From contig OZ026560.1 of the NCBI GenBank assembly GCA_964020155.1, positions 1,831,501 through 1,895,500 of the forward strand: a stretch of 64,000 nt of DNA, given 5' to 3'. Positions within the stretch are counted from its first letter, which is position 1. Each line of letters begins with the position of its first letter. Under the pieces are notes generated by a model. The model was not told where the DNA came from. It was given only the letters and a program-made list of their open reading frames with translations, and did not search any database. The translations under genes were made by a program, and so were the position numbers. This document shows positions 48,401-57,447 of this stretch, piece after piece. The stretch comes from Chondrilla cf. caribensis. Lineage: Eukaryota > Porifera > Demospongiae > Chondrillida > Chondrillidae.

Positions 48401-51400
48401 TGTAGGGACTATAAGGTCACAATCAACAAAGCGGCTAAGCTTGACACCTATCCCTTGCCCCACATCAGCAACATTCTTGCTTCACTTGCAGGAGGACAAA
48501 AATTGTCCAAGCTTGACCTTGCCCATGCCTACCAACAAATTTCGCTGGAGGAAACATCGTAAAACTACGTGGTAATCAACACACACAAGGGTTTATACTG
48601 ATACAATCGGCTACCATTTGGAGTGGCCACTTTTTGGAGGGCTATGGATGGCCTCTTGCAGGACATAGAACATGTCACAGTTTACCTCAATGACATCCTA
48701 GGCACAGGAAAGACCAAAATGGAGCACTTGAGAAACTTGGAGGAAGTATTGTCTCGTTTGGAGAAAGCTTAGATTAGCTTAAAGAAAAGCAAATGTGCAT
48801 TCATCTTGCCTTCCGTGGAATACCTGGGACACACGCTTTCTGCCGAGGGACTCCATCCCACCAAGGAGAAAGTTTGCGCCATCATGGATGCTCCAACACC
48901 ACAGGATGTCTCACAGCTGAGGTTGTTTCTAGGACTCATCAACTACATACTATGGCAAGTTCCTCCCACACTTATCAAGTGTTTTGTCACCCTTGTACCT
49001 ACTTCTTCAGAAACAACAACGCTGGATCTGGGGTAAGGCACAAGCAGACACTTTCTAGCAAGCCAAAACAGCACTCACATCAACCGACATTTTAATACAC
49101 CCTTGTACCTACTTCTTCAGAAACAACAACGCTGGATCTGGGGTAAGGCACAAGCAGACACTTTCTAGCAAGCCAAAACAGCACTCACATCAACCGACAT
49201 TTTAATACACTATGACCCAACCCCACACTTCATCTTGGAATGTGATGAGTGGGAGCTGTATTGTCACACCGAATGGAGACAGGAGAGCCAAAGCCATTCT
49301 CTCACACTAGCCGAGAAGAAATATTCCCAACCGGACAAGGAAGGTCTTGCCATTATTTTTGGGGTAAAGCAATTTCACCAATACCTGGCAGGACGCCAGT
49401 GTGGTCTGTAGGTCATTTTTGAAGGGTACAGAACTCTTGTTAAGACCCAAAGTACCCTTCATCATGACTCAAAATACCCCTGCACCCCTCTTCAAATGAT
49501 CAATGTACATCAATGTGGTTTACTGTTGAGTAGTGTATAACATATTGCTTATACATTACACTGTTTATTATACATAATTGTACTGTTGCCGTCGTTGTTG
49601 TGTGACTGCTTAACTTATACCCCTCGAAAATGGTTCACACATACATAAAGGTACCCTTCTTCATTTCAATTCTGGTGACCACACTGCAGGACACATGTTT
49701 AGTATCTATTCTGATCACAAGCCTCTGCAGCACATCTTTGCGGGAAATCGTCTGACACCAGCCATGGCATCTGCTCGCTTACAGCATTGGGCACTGACTT
49801 TAGGTGCTTACAACTATATCATTACTTACCAACCAGGCTCACAACATGGCAATGCAGACCTCCTCAGCAGATTACCACTACCTGATAGCATTGGGGAAGA
49901 CAGTGTACCTGGAGAGACGATCATGTTGATGTAAGCATTACAGACATCTCCCATCTCCACCAGCCAGATCAAGACATGGACTCTGTGATTGATTGACTAA
50001 TCATTCATTAAGTTTGTTGATCGATAATTCGTAAACGAAACGATAAGATACAACATTAAAGCACGTTGCCCAACTCTCTCCTAAGCTGTGGTTCAAGCCG
50101 CTTAAAGGGAAACTAATGTGGAACTTGTGGCAAGAAACAAGGGCCTTACCAAGGTGGATTATCAGAAACGCCAGAACCTTGTCTACAATAACTACAATAA
50201 TACCGTACCACTCCGTCGCCTGTCATAATGCAAAAGTATCCTGGAAAGCACTGACAATGAAATAAACTTGCCATTTGCGGGAATAAAAACGCGAATAGTA
50301 CTAAATCAAGCAATTCATGAAATTTATGTCTCACTTTACGTCGACACAAGATTTCGGAGACTACATAATTATAGAAATGGAATTGCCTGTTTCCATTTGT
50401 AGGTCTTGCCTTGTTCATGTGATATGCAATGACACAATAATATTGGTAAGGTTTCATGTGTGACAGTGCACAGGTTTCATGTGGTAAACCTCAATATTTG
50501 GTCATAAACACATAGAGAACATTCAACTTGTAACATATGACATAATTCACACAATATTATGTACAATGGTGATATGAAGAGAATACAGAGTAACAGAAGT
50601 ATTTGTTTTTCTGAATCAAAGTCCTGTTTCACAAGGCTTTATGATAACAAAATTGACTGTGATTAATCTTGGATACTATGTACTCAACTATAAGTAGAGT
50701 ACCTTAAAATGACAAATGGATTATTTTTTCGCCTTATGCAGTGTAGAACAGAGTCTTTGTGTAGCAAAGGTACATTCGTATTGGGTACCATATGGAATAG
50801 GATCAGTAATCATTAATTTTCTCATTCTGATTAGTTATAGCAATACTTTTATTGAGTAGAATATATATGAATATGCACACCCCTTTCTTCTAAATCTTGA
50901 TACTACATAGTGTACATTTGTTCATATATGATAGATAGTGTACATACAACAAAAAAAATCACAAATACTGTACATATAGTGCAGACTGTATATATTGAGA
51001 CAAAGGGTGCATTACATGTAATAAGCTTAATTGCACTTACGGTGGGAGGAGCGGGCAGGTGGCCCTCCACTGGAATCCTTTCACTGGCTTTGGATGATTG
51101 ATGTAAACAAAGAGGAAGTTCTTCCCCTTATCATCTTTGGAATCAGGAGGGAGCTGGAACCAAACCTTCACCAAACAGTCATTCTGTGAGAAAACAATCA
51201 TAAAAAGAAATTATGAATAAGTGTACAAAAATCTACGCACACAAACAATGCATAAAACAAATAATGCAAGCATTTCTGTTTTACACACTATGCTCAATGT
51301 TCACATCACTTGTATTCAGTACAAATATGCTTCATACAGATGAACTAAACTGTGTGGTATGCAAGCTACTATCTCAACACAGTAGGTGATCTTTATGTGC

Positions 51401-53975
51401 ATTGTAATAATTCACATTTATACAGATACTTTTCTGAAATATGTGCAGTGTCTATACACCATCCTTAGTATGTACATATATGAAAATCAAATTTCTTTGT
51501 TAAGCTGTAAGAATGTATGCCATATGGGCAAGATTGAATTATGTACATGTACGCATTATAGTCTGAGGGAAAGTACACCACATGTACATGCTATCACCAA
51601 CATAACTGTACGTACGTACCTCACTACAGGTAGCAAATAAGCTACCATCAGTGGTGTAGCTGATCATACTGGGTGACAATGAAACCTCCTTTGACCACAC
51701 ATTCTGCCAAGCTACTTCAGGTTGGGGTTCACTGACACTGTCAACTTCTTCCCAAAGGGACAACCTGGTACAGGACGTCAACAGCCGTGAGCCTACACAC
51801 AAGATAAAAGCCACATATAGTTTTAACATGAAGGTCTACCCGGATAACTATATAAATCCTATATCACCATCACCTTTTGGAGCTTACACGCTCGTAACGT
51901 ACAACTACAAGTGCTTGCAAACACACTACTTAACAAACACAGAAACATATTAACACTCTGTTAGAGATGAATTTCAATAGAAAGTCTGTAGAGTGAGAAG
52001 GCTAAGGATGTTGCACACTCTTGATTCCTGACAACTGGAATTTAATTGACATCTCACAAGATACCTCTATGTAGTCATACGTCTTACAACATGTGATCAG
52101 CTTGATAAATTAGTGCCCAGTTTAATTTCAAATGTTTGTTGTTTTTAACATTGGGTTTTGTATTGCTCTATTGGTGTATTAAAAGCATATTATAGCATGT
52201 ATGCATTCAGCAGGGTTAGAAATTTAGTGGATAACAGATCCATCCTCCTCCAGCTCCTGATGGAGGTACGTACAGTAAAATATGAGCCGAGACATAACAG
52301 GCTATAGTTTGCTACAAATCCCTTCAGATTCAATATAACAAGGAAGCCTACCTATGGTGTTCCACTTAATGCAGTGAATAGAATTTGATAAATTTATCAC
52401 TTGATCCTGATACCATTCAAAAGGGAACTCCTCCTGTTGAGAAATGTAAACAAAAAATAACAATAAACACTGTATACAATGAACTGCTCAAGAAAAAAAT
52501 GTGGCAGATTAATGAGTTTGCAAATTATCCGAATCATTATTGGGCACACAAATACATGATTTGTGCATGGGAATGATAGAGGACAATGGGGTTGACAGAT
52601 ATTCTGCATGTGCCTGAATAACAAACCTCAACCGGATCTGAGACAATAACTTTGACTTGAGGTTTATATATGGCAACAGCATTGTGCCATGCAGCTGCTA
52701 CCTGCAGGAAATTAAATAATACAATAAGCTAGCTTCTCAAACAAATATTCCACATACACGATTAATGGTCATTGAGCCGAAAAACAGTACTTTTTCACAC
52801 CATATCTGTAACTCTGCCATACAATTCTGTGGATAATACGGTGTTGTGAGCATTTCTTAACACATTATACATGTAAGGGGTAAAAGGGGTAATCCATTCG
52901 GACTGTTGACTGTACATACATACGTAACATCAGACTGGATACATGGGTTTGATATGTACGTACGTACGTATGTACCCCGTACATCCTCAATTATTCAAAT
53001 ACTGTACAAGTGATACACCAGACAGGTTTCATTGTTAGGATAAATTATGTGAGAGCAAGGTAGGAAATTAGTCAACACAGTTCTTTTGCATAAAATGCTG
53101 CATCGGACTATGTGCATATTTGCAGTAAATTTGCCTATCATTCATGCACTATGGCAGAATACAACTATTCTTTGCATAACAGGCATACACACATATATAT
53201 TTGCTGAGGATACTGAGCACTGTGGCTTTGGGTCAAGCTTGGGATAATTAAGGATGTATTGTATTATAATGAATACCTCACACATATCTATAACATTGAT
53301 GACTGAGGCCACTTTAAAGATTATGCACCACTGTCATTGACAGAGCCCAAAAGGTACATTTCAACCACCATGTAGGAGCATGTCACCTGTAATAATATTT
53401 ACCATGGAAATTTCGCACTCCAGTTGATCAACGTTTTAACAAACTGTAGTATAACTTGCTTAGTATTAAGGGCACACCAAATCTGTACTTCTTACCAGTT
53501 GTATGTACTTGCTATCAGTACTGGTAAACATTGTGTACATGAACCAGTAAAAGAGTAAAGTGTATGTACTAACCAGGAGTATGTACTAACCAGGAGTATG
53601 TACCAATCAGGAGTTTGTACCAATCAGGAGCACGTACCAATCAGGAGCACGTACCAATCAGGTACATATTAACTAGGACTATGCACTAATCAGGAGTGTG
53701 TAGAGTTTGTAGTGACCAGGGGTGTGTACTAACCTGGAGTATGCACTGACCAAGGTAATTACCAAGCAAGTTGTACTGTATACTTACACATTTGGTAATA
53801 ATCATATCATCTGTGTTATGCAGACGATGCATCAGTTCCTCACCTTGCCACCATAACCAGAACAGTCAACACATGTTGTGATGTGATTGGGGTAACCACA
53901 GCTGTCACTAGGAATTGTCTGAATCAACTTCAAATTCTTGTCTAGGACAATAACATTAGACCCCGAGGCATAAAC
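27808..53975 (-). CDS. DMXL: Rabconnectin-3 alpha / DmX-like WD40 protein (Rav1 homologue)
   Basis: This giant gene encodes at least about 2,720 residues (vertebrate DMXL1/2 have about 3,030). Traced exons: 53975-53844, 52701-52627, 52433-52352, 51792-51620, 51183-51041, 45078-41401, 41155-40173, 35576-34222, 33619-33460, 32765-32573, 32453-32348, 32258-32154, 32051-31936, 31033-30892, 30807-30791 (tentative), 30480-30431, 30315-30113, 29502-29355, 28180-28053, 27987-27808. All neighbouring phases agree except across 29354-28181, where at least one propeller exon was not found. The layout is N-terminal WD40 propeller(s), a Rav1p_C core and a C-terminal WD40 propeller. The protein works in the RAVE-like complex that assembles V-ATPase on endosomal and synaptic membranes. 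The initiator exon is upstream; a candidate splice donor follows MISGCTIAG at 55398. Introns host at least two retroelements. A single pre-duplication DMXL gene is likely. Confidence 0.92.
31337..31840. repeat. 9-bp (ACCACCAGG/ATCACCAGG) minisatellite
   Basis: About 500 bp of degenerate 9-bp units in a DMXL intron, with internal higher-order duplication (the GTACCGCCAGGATCACCAG segment recurs near 31670 and 31780). On both strands it reads as long Gly/Pro-rich 'collagen-like' frames, but there is no signal peptide, no non-repeat domain and no splice context. Confidence 0.9.
34222..35576 (-). CDS. DMXL: DMXL central exon (1,355 nt)
   Basis: Encodes the region after the Rav1 core: [16 protein letters not shown], an all-helical segment ([18 protein letters not shown]), a low-complexity basic stretch ([19 protein letters not shown]), [19 protein letters not shown] and [17 protein letters not shown]. 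The 'WPG...LPSEEGKDP' block is the one I recognise from DMXL proteins. It enters at phase 1 (TTCAG|AC) and leaves at phase 0 through a GTTTGT donor. The open frame runs on into intron sequence to 34072. Confidence 0.88.
36125..36660 (+). repeat. ~108-bp coding minisatellite in the retroelement linker
   Basis: About four to five tandem units containing ACTGTTGTACCACCATGTTC and CCACTTGTCTCTTCGGCCAT. All three frames stay open through it because the unit length is a multiple of three. In frame with the zinc-finger start it reads as a Ser/Thr/Val/Pro-rich spacer. Confidence 0.85.
37408..38250 (+). CDS. Reverse transcriptase of the RLE-class retroelement (degenerate)
   Basis: The 280-codon frame shows consecutive RT motifs: [51 protein letters not shown] (motif A Asp), [17 protein letters not shown] (motif B), [11 protein letters not shown] (motif C, YVDD) and RKYLGGVLG. 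The catalytic aspartates are intact. The frame ends at a stop in a small tandem duplication (AGTTGTTGTAA/AGTAGTTGTAA near 38230-38255) that shifts the following region into another frame. The upstream part is separated by stops near 37206 and 37386. It copies element RNA at the nicked target in a living relative; this copy cannot make a full protein. Confidence 0.85.
   Translation: MVTAQMDCVRSSFICKRISTSYVDPYGLFAYTVSRLIPLNKSPGIRPIGVGEVCCRIIGKVIMKYAKADIQQAVGPLQLCGGFESGCEAAFDAMSSIYENDDTEAMLLVDASNAFNQLNREVTLINSRVVSPALTPSIINTYRNPSTLYVDGESILSLEGTTQGDPLGLAIYAIGTRPLIQRLTGISNQVWYVDDSAAGAKLEKLKDLWDQLTHLGPLHGYLPNNVKTKLLVKPKYLSKAEDMLGHTGVQVCTDSRKYLGGVLGNNNFIRSFIQSKVVVK
38797..39243 (+). CDS. Zinc-knuckle plus restriction-like endonuclease fragment
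   Basis: Reads [15 protein letters not shown] (C-x-C-x8-H-x3-C) followed by [50 protein letters not shown] and [11 protein letters not shown]. The zinc knuckle followed by D...D.V and a distal E/K-rich helix is the layout of PD-(D/E)XK nucleases at the C-terminus of RLE-type LINEs. After 39243 the protein continues in another frame with [19 protein letters not shown] and then shifts again. The region 38279-38764 carries the linker between RT and knuckle in a third frame. Confidence 0.75.
   Translation: MHKSDFKDAIALRYGLLLQRTPSHCKCERIFSVEHALSCATGGYPSIRHNEVRDLTASMLNDVCHDGCIEPHLQPLSGEVMSDRSAITDIGARLDISARGFWGGQFERSFFDVRVFNPSARSNHAFSIQSTYRKHDMEKKRCYEQRVL
39604..40020. repeat. 197-bp tandem repeat flanking the RLE element
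   Basis: Two head-to-tail copies with a period of 197 bp (ACATGACTAGGTTATG at 39714 and 39911). A third, shorter diverged copy lies at the element's 5' side (35765-35925, ACATGACGAGGTTATG at 35807). All include GGAAATTTGGCTGAC and GTTTATTGTTGAGCTTGTGA. Confidence 0.85.
40173..41155 (-). CDS. DMXL: DMXL exon after the Rav1 core (983 nt)
   Basis: Encodes [59 protein letters not shown] and [19 protein letters not shown], the tetratricopeptide-like helical part of the Rav1p_C domain and the most conserved DMXL segment I recognise. It ends in an acidic tract ([15 protein letters not shown]). It joins the giant exon through AA|G (phase 2) and the next exon through G|AC (phase 1). Confidence 0.93.
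41401..45078 (-). CDS. DMXL: DMXL giant exon (3,678 nt): second WD40 region and Rav1p_C start
   Basis: A single uninterrupted exon of 1,226 codons. It begins [19 protein letters not shown], a WD blade ending, continues through WD40-like segments (for example [20 protein letters not shown] and LMIWQCDPP), then the Rav1p_C region ([97 protein letters not shown]). The acceptor at 45079-45080 supplies the T completing a Pro codon from exon 51183-51041; the donor is AA|GTAAGT at 41400. It is by far the longest exon in the window. Confidence 0.95.
45079..46199. other. DMXL intron, unique AT-rich part
   Basis: Start (in gene orientation, end) of the 5,962-bp intron between exons 51183-51041 and 45078-41401. 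No gene or repeat recognised before the MITE at 46200. Confidence 0.5.
46200..46668. mobile_element. Mariner/pogo-like MITE, 469 bp
   Basis: Perfect terminal inverted repeat CAGTGAATTCTCGTTA at both ends, flanked on each side by TA, the target duplication of Tc1/mariner-superfamily elements. The internal sequence reads GGCGGATTA/GGCAGATTA repeatedly and has no transposase frame. Best copy of a family with relatives at 18391 and 54351. Confidence 0.85.
48991..49210. repeat. Perfect 110-bp tandem duplication inside the Gypsy element
   Basis: Bases 48991-49100 and 49101-49210 are identical by direct comparison, both starting CCTTGTACCT and ending TTTAATACAC. It breaks the RT/RNase H connection region. 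Confidence 0.95.
49397..49686. mobile_element. hAT-like MITE inserted in the Gypsy RNase H
   Basis: Terminal inverted repeats CAGTGTGGTC and GACCACACTG, with a second inverted pair inside (GAAGGGTAC/GTACCCTTC). It is flanked by an 8-bp duplication, CAGGACGC at 49389-49396 and CAGGACAC at 49687-49694. An 8-bp target duplication and a CAG-start terminus fit the hAT superfamily. It splits the RNase H frame between LAGR and MFSIYSDHK. Confidence 0.8.
50057..51040. other. DMXL intron, no feature
   Basis: Intronic AT-rich sequence. The minus-strand frame at 50457-50146 has no family resemblance and no splice logic. Confidence 0.5.
51041..53975 (-). CDS. DMXL: DMXL N-terminal WD40 propeller exons
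   Basis: Five exons, all phase-consistent: 53975-53844 ([20 protein letters not shown], then a Cys-containing [10 protein letters not shown]), 52701-52627 ([20 protein letters not shown]), 52433-52352 ([22 protein letters not shown]), 51792-51620 ([44 protein letters not shown]) and 51183-51041 ([37 protein letters not shown]). These match, in order, the opening blades of DMXL1/2 ('YASGCDIVIL', 'CVDCS', 'LLTATDYLQLW', 'FATAGKDDCLLKVWYP'). About 20 N-terminal residues remain unplaced. Confidence 0.88.
53565..53745. repeat. 19-bp minisatellite
   Basis: About eight to nine units of the type AGTATGTACTAACCAGG / AGCACGTACCAATCAGG in the first traced DMXL intron. Confidence 0.85.
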
Positions 53976-54350
53976 CTAATAATGAGGAAACAAAGGGCAT
54001 ACACATGTAGATACATAAATAGCAATAAATATGAACATGTGCAAACACAGAGTACTGAATGCATATGTGCCTGTACACATAATATGTAGTATTGGAGGTA
54101 TATATACATGTGCACATAAGTAGTACTGATGTATATGTACATACGCAATATCATCCGAATCTCTGCATTCTGAAGCACATATACGTAGTACATACATGGA
54201 TTACACAATACAAATGCCTCACAACAGTACTACTGTATAACTTTTTGATTTAAGGGGAAATAAATATTTTCGATATCTGTGTCATCCAATTACAATGCTA
54301 AGAATAAAAACATAGTTAATTTGAGTAATTGTCACAAATATATGTACAAA

Positions 54351-54499
54351 CAGTGAATATTTGTTAATCTACCACAATTCGTTTTTAAATAATGGTGGAT
54401 TAATTGGATATACATTACTGATTGTAGATTATATTGGTACTGGGATATAGTGGCAGGTAAAGCAGTGGCACGGATACAGAGATTAATAAGTATTCACAG
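54351..54499. mobile_element. Mariner/pogo-like MITE (diverged copy)
   Basis: Begins CAGTGAATATTTGTTAATC and ends with its imperfect complement GATTAATAAGTATTCACAG. Same terminus family as 46200-46668. Confidence 0.5.
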
Positions 54500-55684
54500 T
54501 ATTCATCTTTACCATTACCACATTTTAACATGCTAATGGGCCACAAGAGTTGGTGAATGTATTGCTTGGGACAAGATTCTAAGATACTTCTGAGGCGGTA
54601 AAAGGGTGTGAGCTATGGATGGTAGGTGTTACATCACCTGACTCTCCCAATCAGGGTGTTATGTAATCATGTTATGGAACCAATTTTTAGAAGTTCTATT
54701 TATGGTATCTATACATGCTTATCACGACTCTTGGTCACATATTAAATTGGGTAACACTCAATCACTAACTACACTGGTTGCACATTCATAATTATGCATG
54801 TACTAAATAATTTTGTTGTGAAATGTGTCTTAATCAGTGTGTATTTTCAGTTATTTGTGCCTGATGAAGCCCAAGTAGGGTGAAACGTTGCACTGAATGT
54901 TTGCATTGCTTGACGAAACTACATTTACGGTGTGCGAAAATAGTCCTAATATACCTCCATATGTACTAAATGATTGTGACAGTTTTCAGTTACTGCTGAA
55001 TACCATTTTCGAGGGATTTCCTCTCTTAAAGATAGGAGAATATTATTTCAATAGCTTGCCAGAAAAAATAAAGGTTTTAGTCAGAAAATATCAGTCTGTA
55101 ACAATATTATCCATGAATTCCTACTATAAGATATTCCTATGTGTGGCAATGGAAGATCTACGCACAAACGACGGAGTTAAATCACCAAAGTATGGATTTC
55201 ATTGAATGCACTTCAAGTTAGAGTTGTATCTCACTATAAATGGTTTCTTTTTGAGGAATCCAACGCTGTAACTTTGCTTTCCGGGATTTACAGCTCCGGG
55301 TAGTCCGTACATGGCAGACTAAAGTATACTAAAAATCTGTCCAAAACAAAAGCATAAACGAAACATTTGACAATATTAAAAGCCGAGTACTTCATACCTG
55401 CAATTGTACAGCCTGAAATCATGTGGATGACTCTATAAACCAGAAAAAAGCGGCCATTTTTAGGAAATGGGAATCCCTCTTGGAATTCGAACTGGAGTGG
55501 GAATTTACGTACACACTGGAAGCATAGACCTACGTACATAATATACCCGTATCGTAGCATGGACCGTAGATAGAGGGCTCTCAAATAAACGTTTTTCCAC
55601 TTCAGATTGCTGAGCTTTCGAACACAACCACAGACATTGCCAGTGTGTCACTGGCAATGTCTGTAATCAGCATAAAAAAGTAAA
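54500..55684. other. Region upstream of the traced DMXL exons
   Basis: It holds a 102-codon plus-strand frame (54897-55205) that matches no family I know, and a minus-strand candidate first coding segment of DMXL ending at 55398 (MISGCTIAG followed by a GTATG donor). That peptide resembles the 'LTGAVNPG' opening of vertebrate DMXL proteins. The link to exon 53975-53844 needs another small exon because the phases differ. A short perfect hairpin (ATTGCCAGTGTG/CACTGGCAAT) lies at 55637-55661. Confidence 0.3.
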
Positions 55685-55903
55685 ATGTCTGAAGCAGCCC
55701 AAACAGTGAAGTCAGCCACTTTCCTCCTGTGTGTTGGTCATTCACAAGTTTTCAAAATCATACCATTATCTGAATTACCCCCATTTTACTTCATACAGTA
55801 TCCCATGACTAGTGTGTACACACTTGCATTTAATGATCCTTGCACAATGTGCATTGATTGCATTGATTGGGAAAAGACATCTCCGTTCTTATTGCCCCAC
55901 TGA
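55685..55903 (+). CDS. Hypothetical 72-residue open frame
   Basis: ATG at 55685 to a stop at 55903, starting MSEAAQTVKSATFLLC. No recognised domain, no neighbouring exon and it is partly antisense to the Ser-rich frame at 56658-55786. Likely non-coding; listed only because it opens with a plausible ATG next to a possible promoter region. Confidence 0.1.
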   Translation: MSEAAQTVKSATFLLCVGHSQVFKIIPLSELPPFYFIQYPMTSVYTLAFNDPCTMCIDCIDWEKTSPFLLPH

Positions 55904-56658
55904 AAATTGCAAGCTGAATACAGTTGAAACTTAGGAAGGTCTTCAACAGTTGAGTCTCTTACGTCGTTTTTATAGCCGGTAGCACAAATACTCTGTGGGT
56001 TATAATATGTCATGATACAGGAACTAGTAGATGGCAAAGAACAACTAGATGGAGTGATAAATGAACTAGTAAATGGCAAAGAAAGACTGGATGAAGGGAT
56101 ACAAGAGCTGGTAGATGGCAAAAAAGGGCTAAATGAAGTGATACAAGAACTAGTGGATGGCAAAGAATAACTGGATGAAGTGACACAAAAACTAGCAGAT
56201 GGCAAAGAACGACTAGATGAAGTGATACGAGAACTAGTAGATGGCAAAGAACGACTAGATGAAGTGATACGAGAACTAGTAGATGGCAAAGAATGACTAG
56301 ATGAAGTGACATAAGAACTAGTGGATGGCAAAGAATGACTAGATGAAGTGACATGAGAACTAGTAGATAGCAAATAATGACTAGATGAGGTGATACAAGA
56401 ATTAGAAGATGGCGAAGAATGAAAAGAAGAAGTGGTACAAGAACTAGTGGATGGCAAAGAATGACTAGATGAAGTGATACAAGAACAGTTACCAGAATGT
56501 GGCAAGGAGCAACTAGATGGAGAAACATATGAACTAGAGCTACTAGGTGATCTTATTTGATGAGAATGAACTGATGAGGTGATACAAGTACTGGTAGATG
56601 AAAATGAGCACTTAGATGTAGTGGTACATGAACTAGTAGGTGAAACAGTAGATGGCAT
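55786..56658 (-). repeat. 42-bp minisatellite with a Ser-rich 290-codon frame
   Basis: About a dozen 42-bp units (TAGATGGCAAAGAATGACTA core) between 56010 and 56500, degenerating outward to 56650. On the minus strand they encode a 14-residue unit of the form SLPSTSSCITSSSH. The frame starts at an ATG at 56658 and continues about 75 residues past the array without repeats. Three frames stay open because the unit is a multiple of three. No signal peptide or membrane segment is seen, so a protein product is doubtful but not excluded. Confidence 0.6.
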
Positions 56659-57015
56659 ACAGCAATTAGATGGAGTGATAGCAGTAGAGTGATATATAGC
56701 GATAACCTATTTGAGTCACCCCCTTTGCACTAGTATTGGTAGTCTAGAGATAGTCCATCTGGCACTGCACTTCATGTTGGAGTATCTATGTTCAAACCAA
56801 GAGTATCTAGGGCTCCTGTATAAAACAAAACAGCGCATCAGTATCTGGATATCCTGTTAATCATTATTATTGCGCAATGTTTTTGAAATGGAGTTCTGAG
56901 AGTACGAGTAGTATTTAGTACGCTAGTACTAGTTGCAGCGCTTGTAGGATCTATGCGTTTATTCAAACTTTACTAGTAGCCTAAATCTATGAACACTTAA
57001 TAAACTAGAATAATT

Positions 57016-57286
57016 ATGGATAATTTAACTACCGAAAACCCCGATCCTGATGTATATGATTCAGATGAGGATTGGCTACTTTCTGTTGGCGATTGTGATA
57101 TTGACGATCCTCCTCACAGAGCCTTATGTGAGAGATGCAAGTGAGTATGCCGTAGTGTCATCTGCGAGTAATCTGTATAGGCAATGAATTCGCTCTCCCT
57201 AGTTGATCCGATATTTAGTACCGAGACATTTGGGTAGTGTGTGTGTGTGCGTGTGTGTGTGTGTGTGTGTGTGGTGTGCATGGTGT

Positions 57287-57364
<78 letters not shown>

Positions 57365-57386
57365 GTGCATGGTGTGGTGTGTGTGT

Positions 57387-57447
<61 letters not shown>

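Larger units (their letters stand above)
47520..50056 (+). mobile_element. Decayed Gypsy (Ty3-type) LTR retrotransposon
   Basis: A roughly 78-bp direct repeat starting GACTCTGTGATTGATT occurs at 47520-47598 and 49979-50056 and looks like the ends of two LTRs. Between them, in broken plus-strand frames, lie an aspartic protease ([13 protein letters not shown]), a reverse transcriptase ([75 protein letters not shown]) and an RNase H ([33 protein letters not shown]). Several in-frame stops are present (for example 48559 and 48598). The RT catalytic box reads YLND instead of YxDD. No integrase is left before the right LTR piece, so an internal deletion has occurred. The element is dead and lies antisense in a DMXL intron. 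Confidence 0.85.

Noticed and set aside
50146..50457. Minus-strand 103-codon frame as a DMXL exon
   Set aside because: The flanking exons 51183-51041 and 45078-41401 already join in phase without it, and its sequence has no WD40 character.
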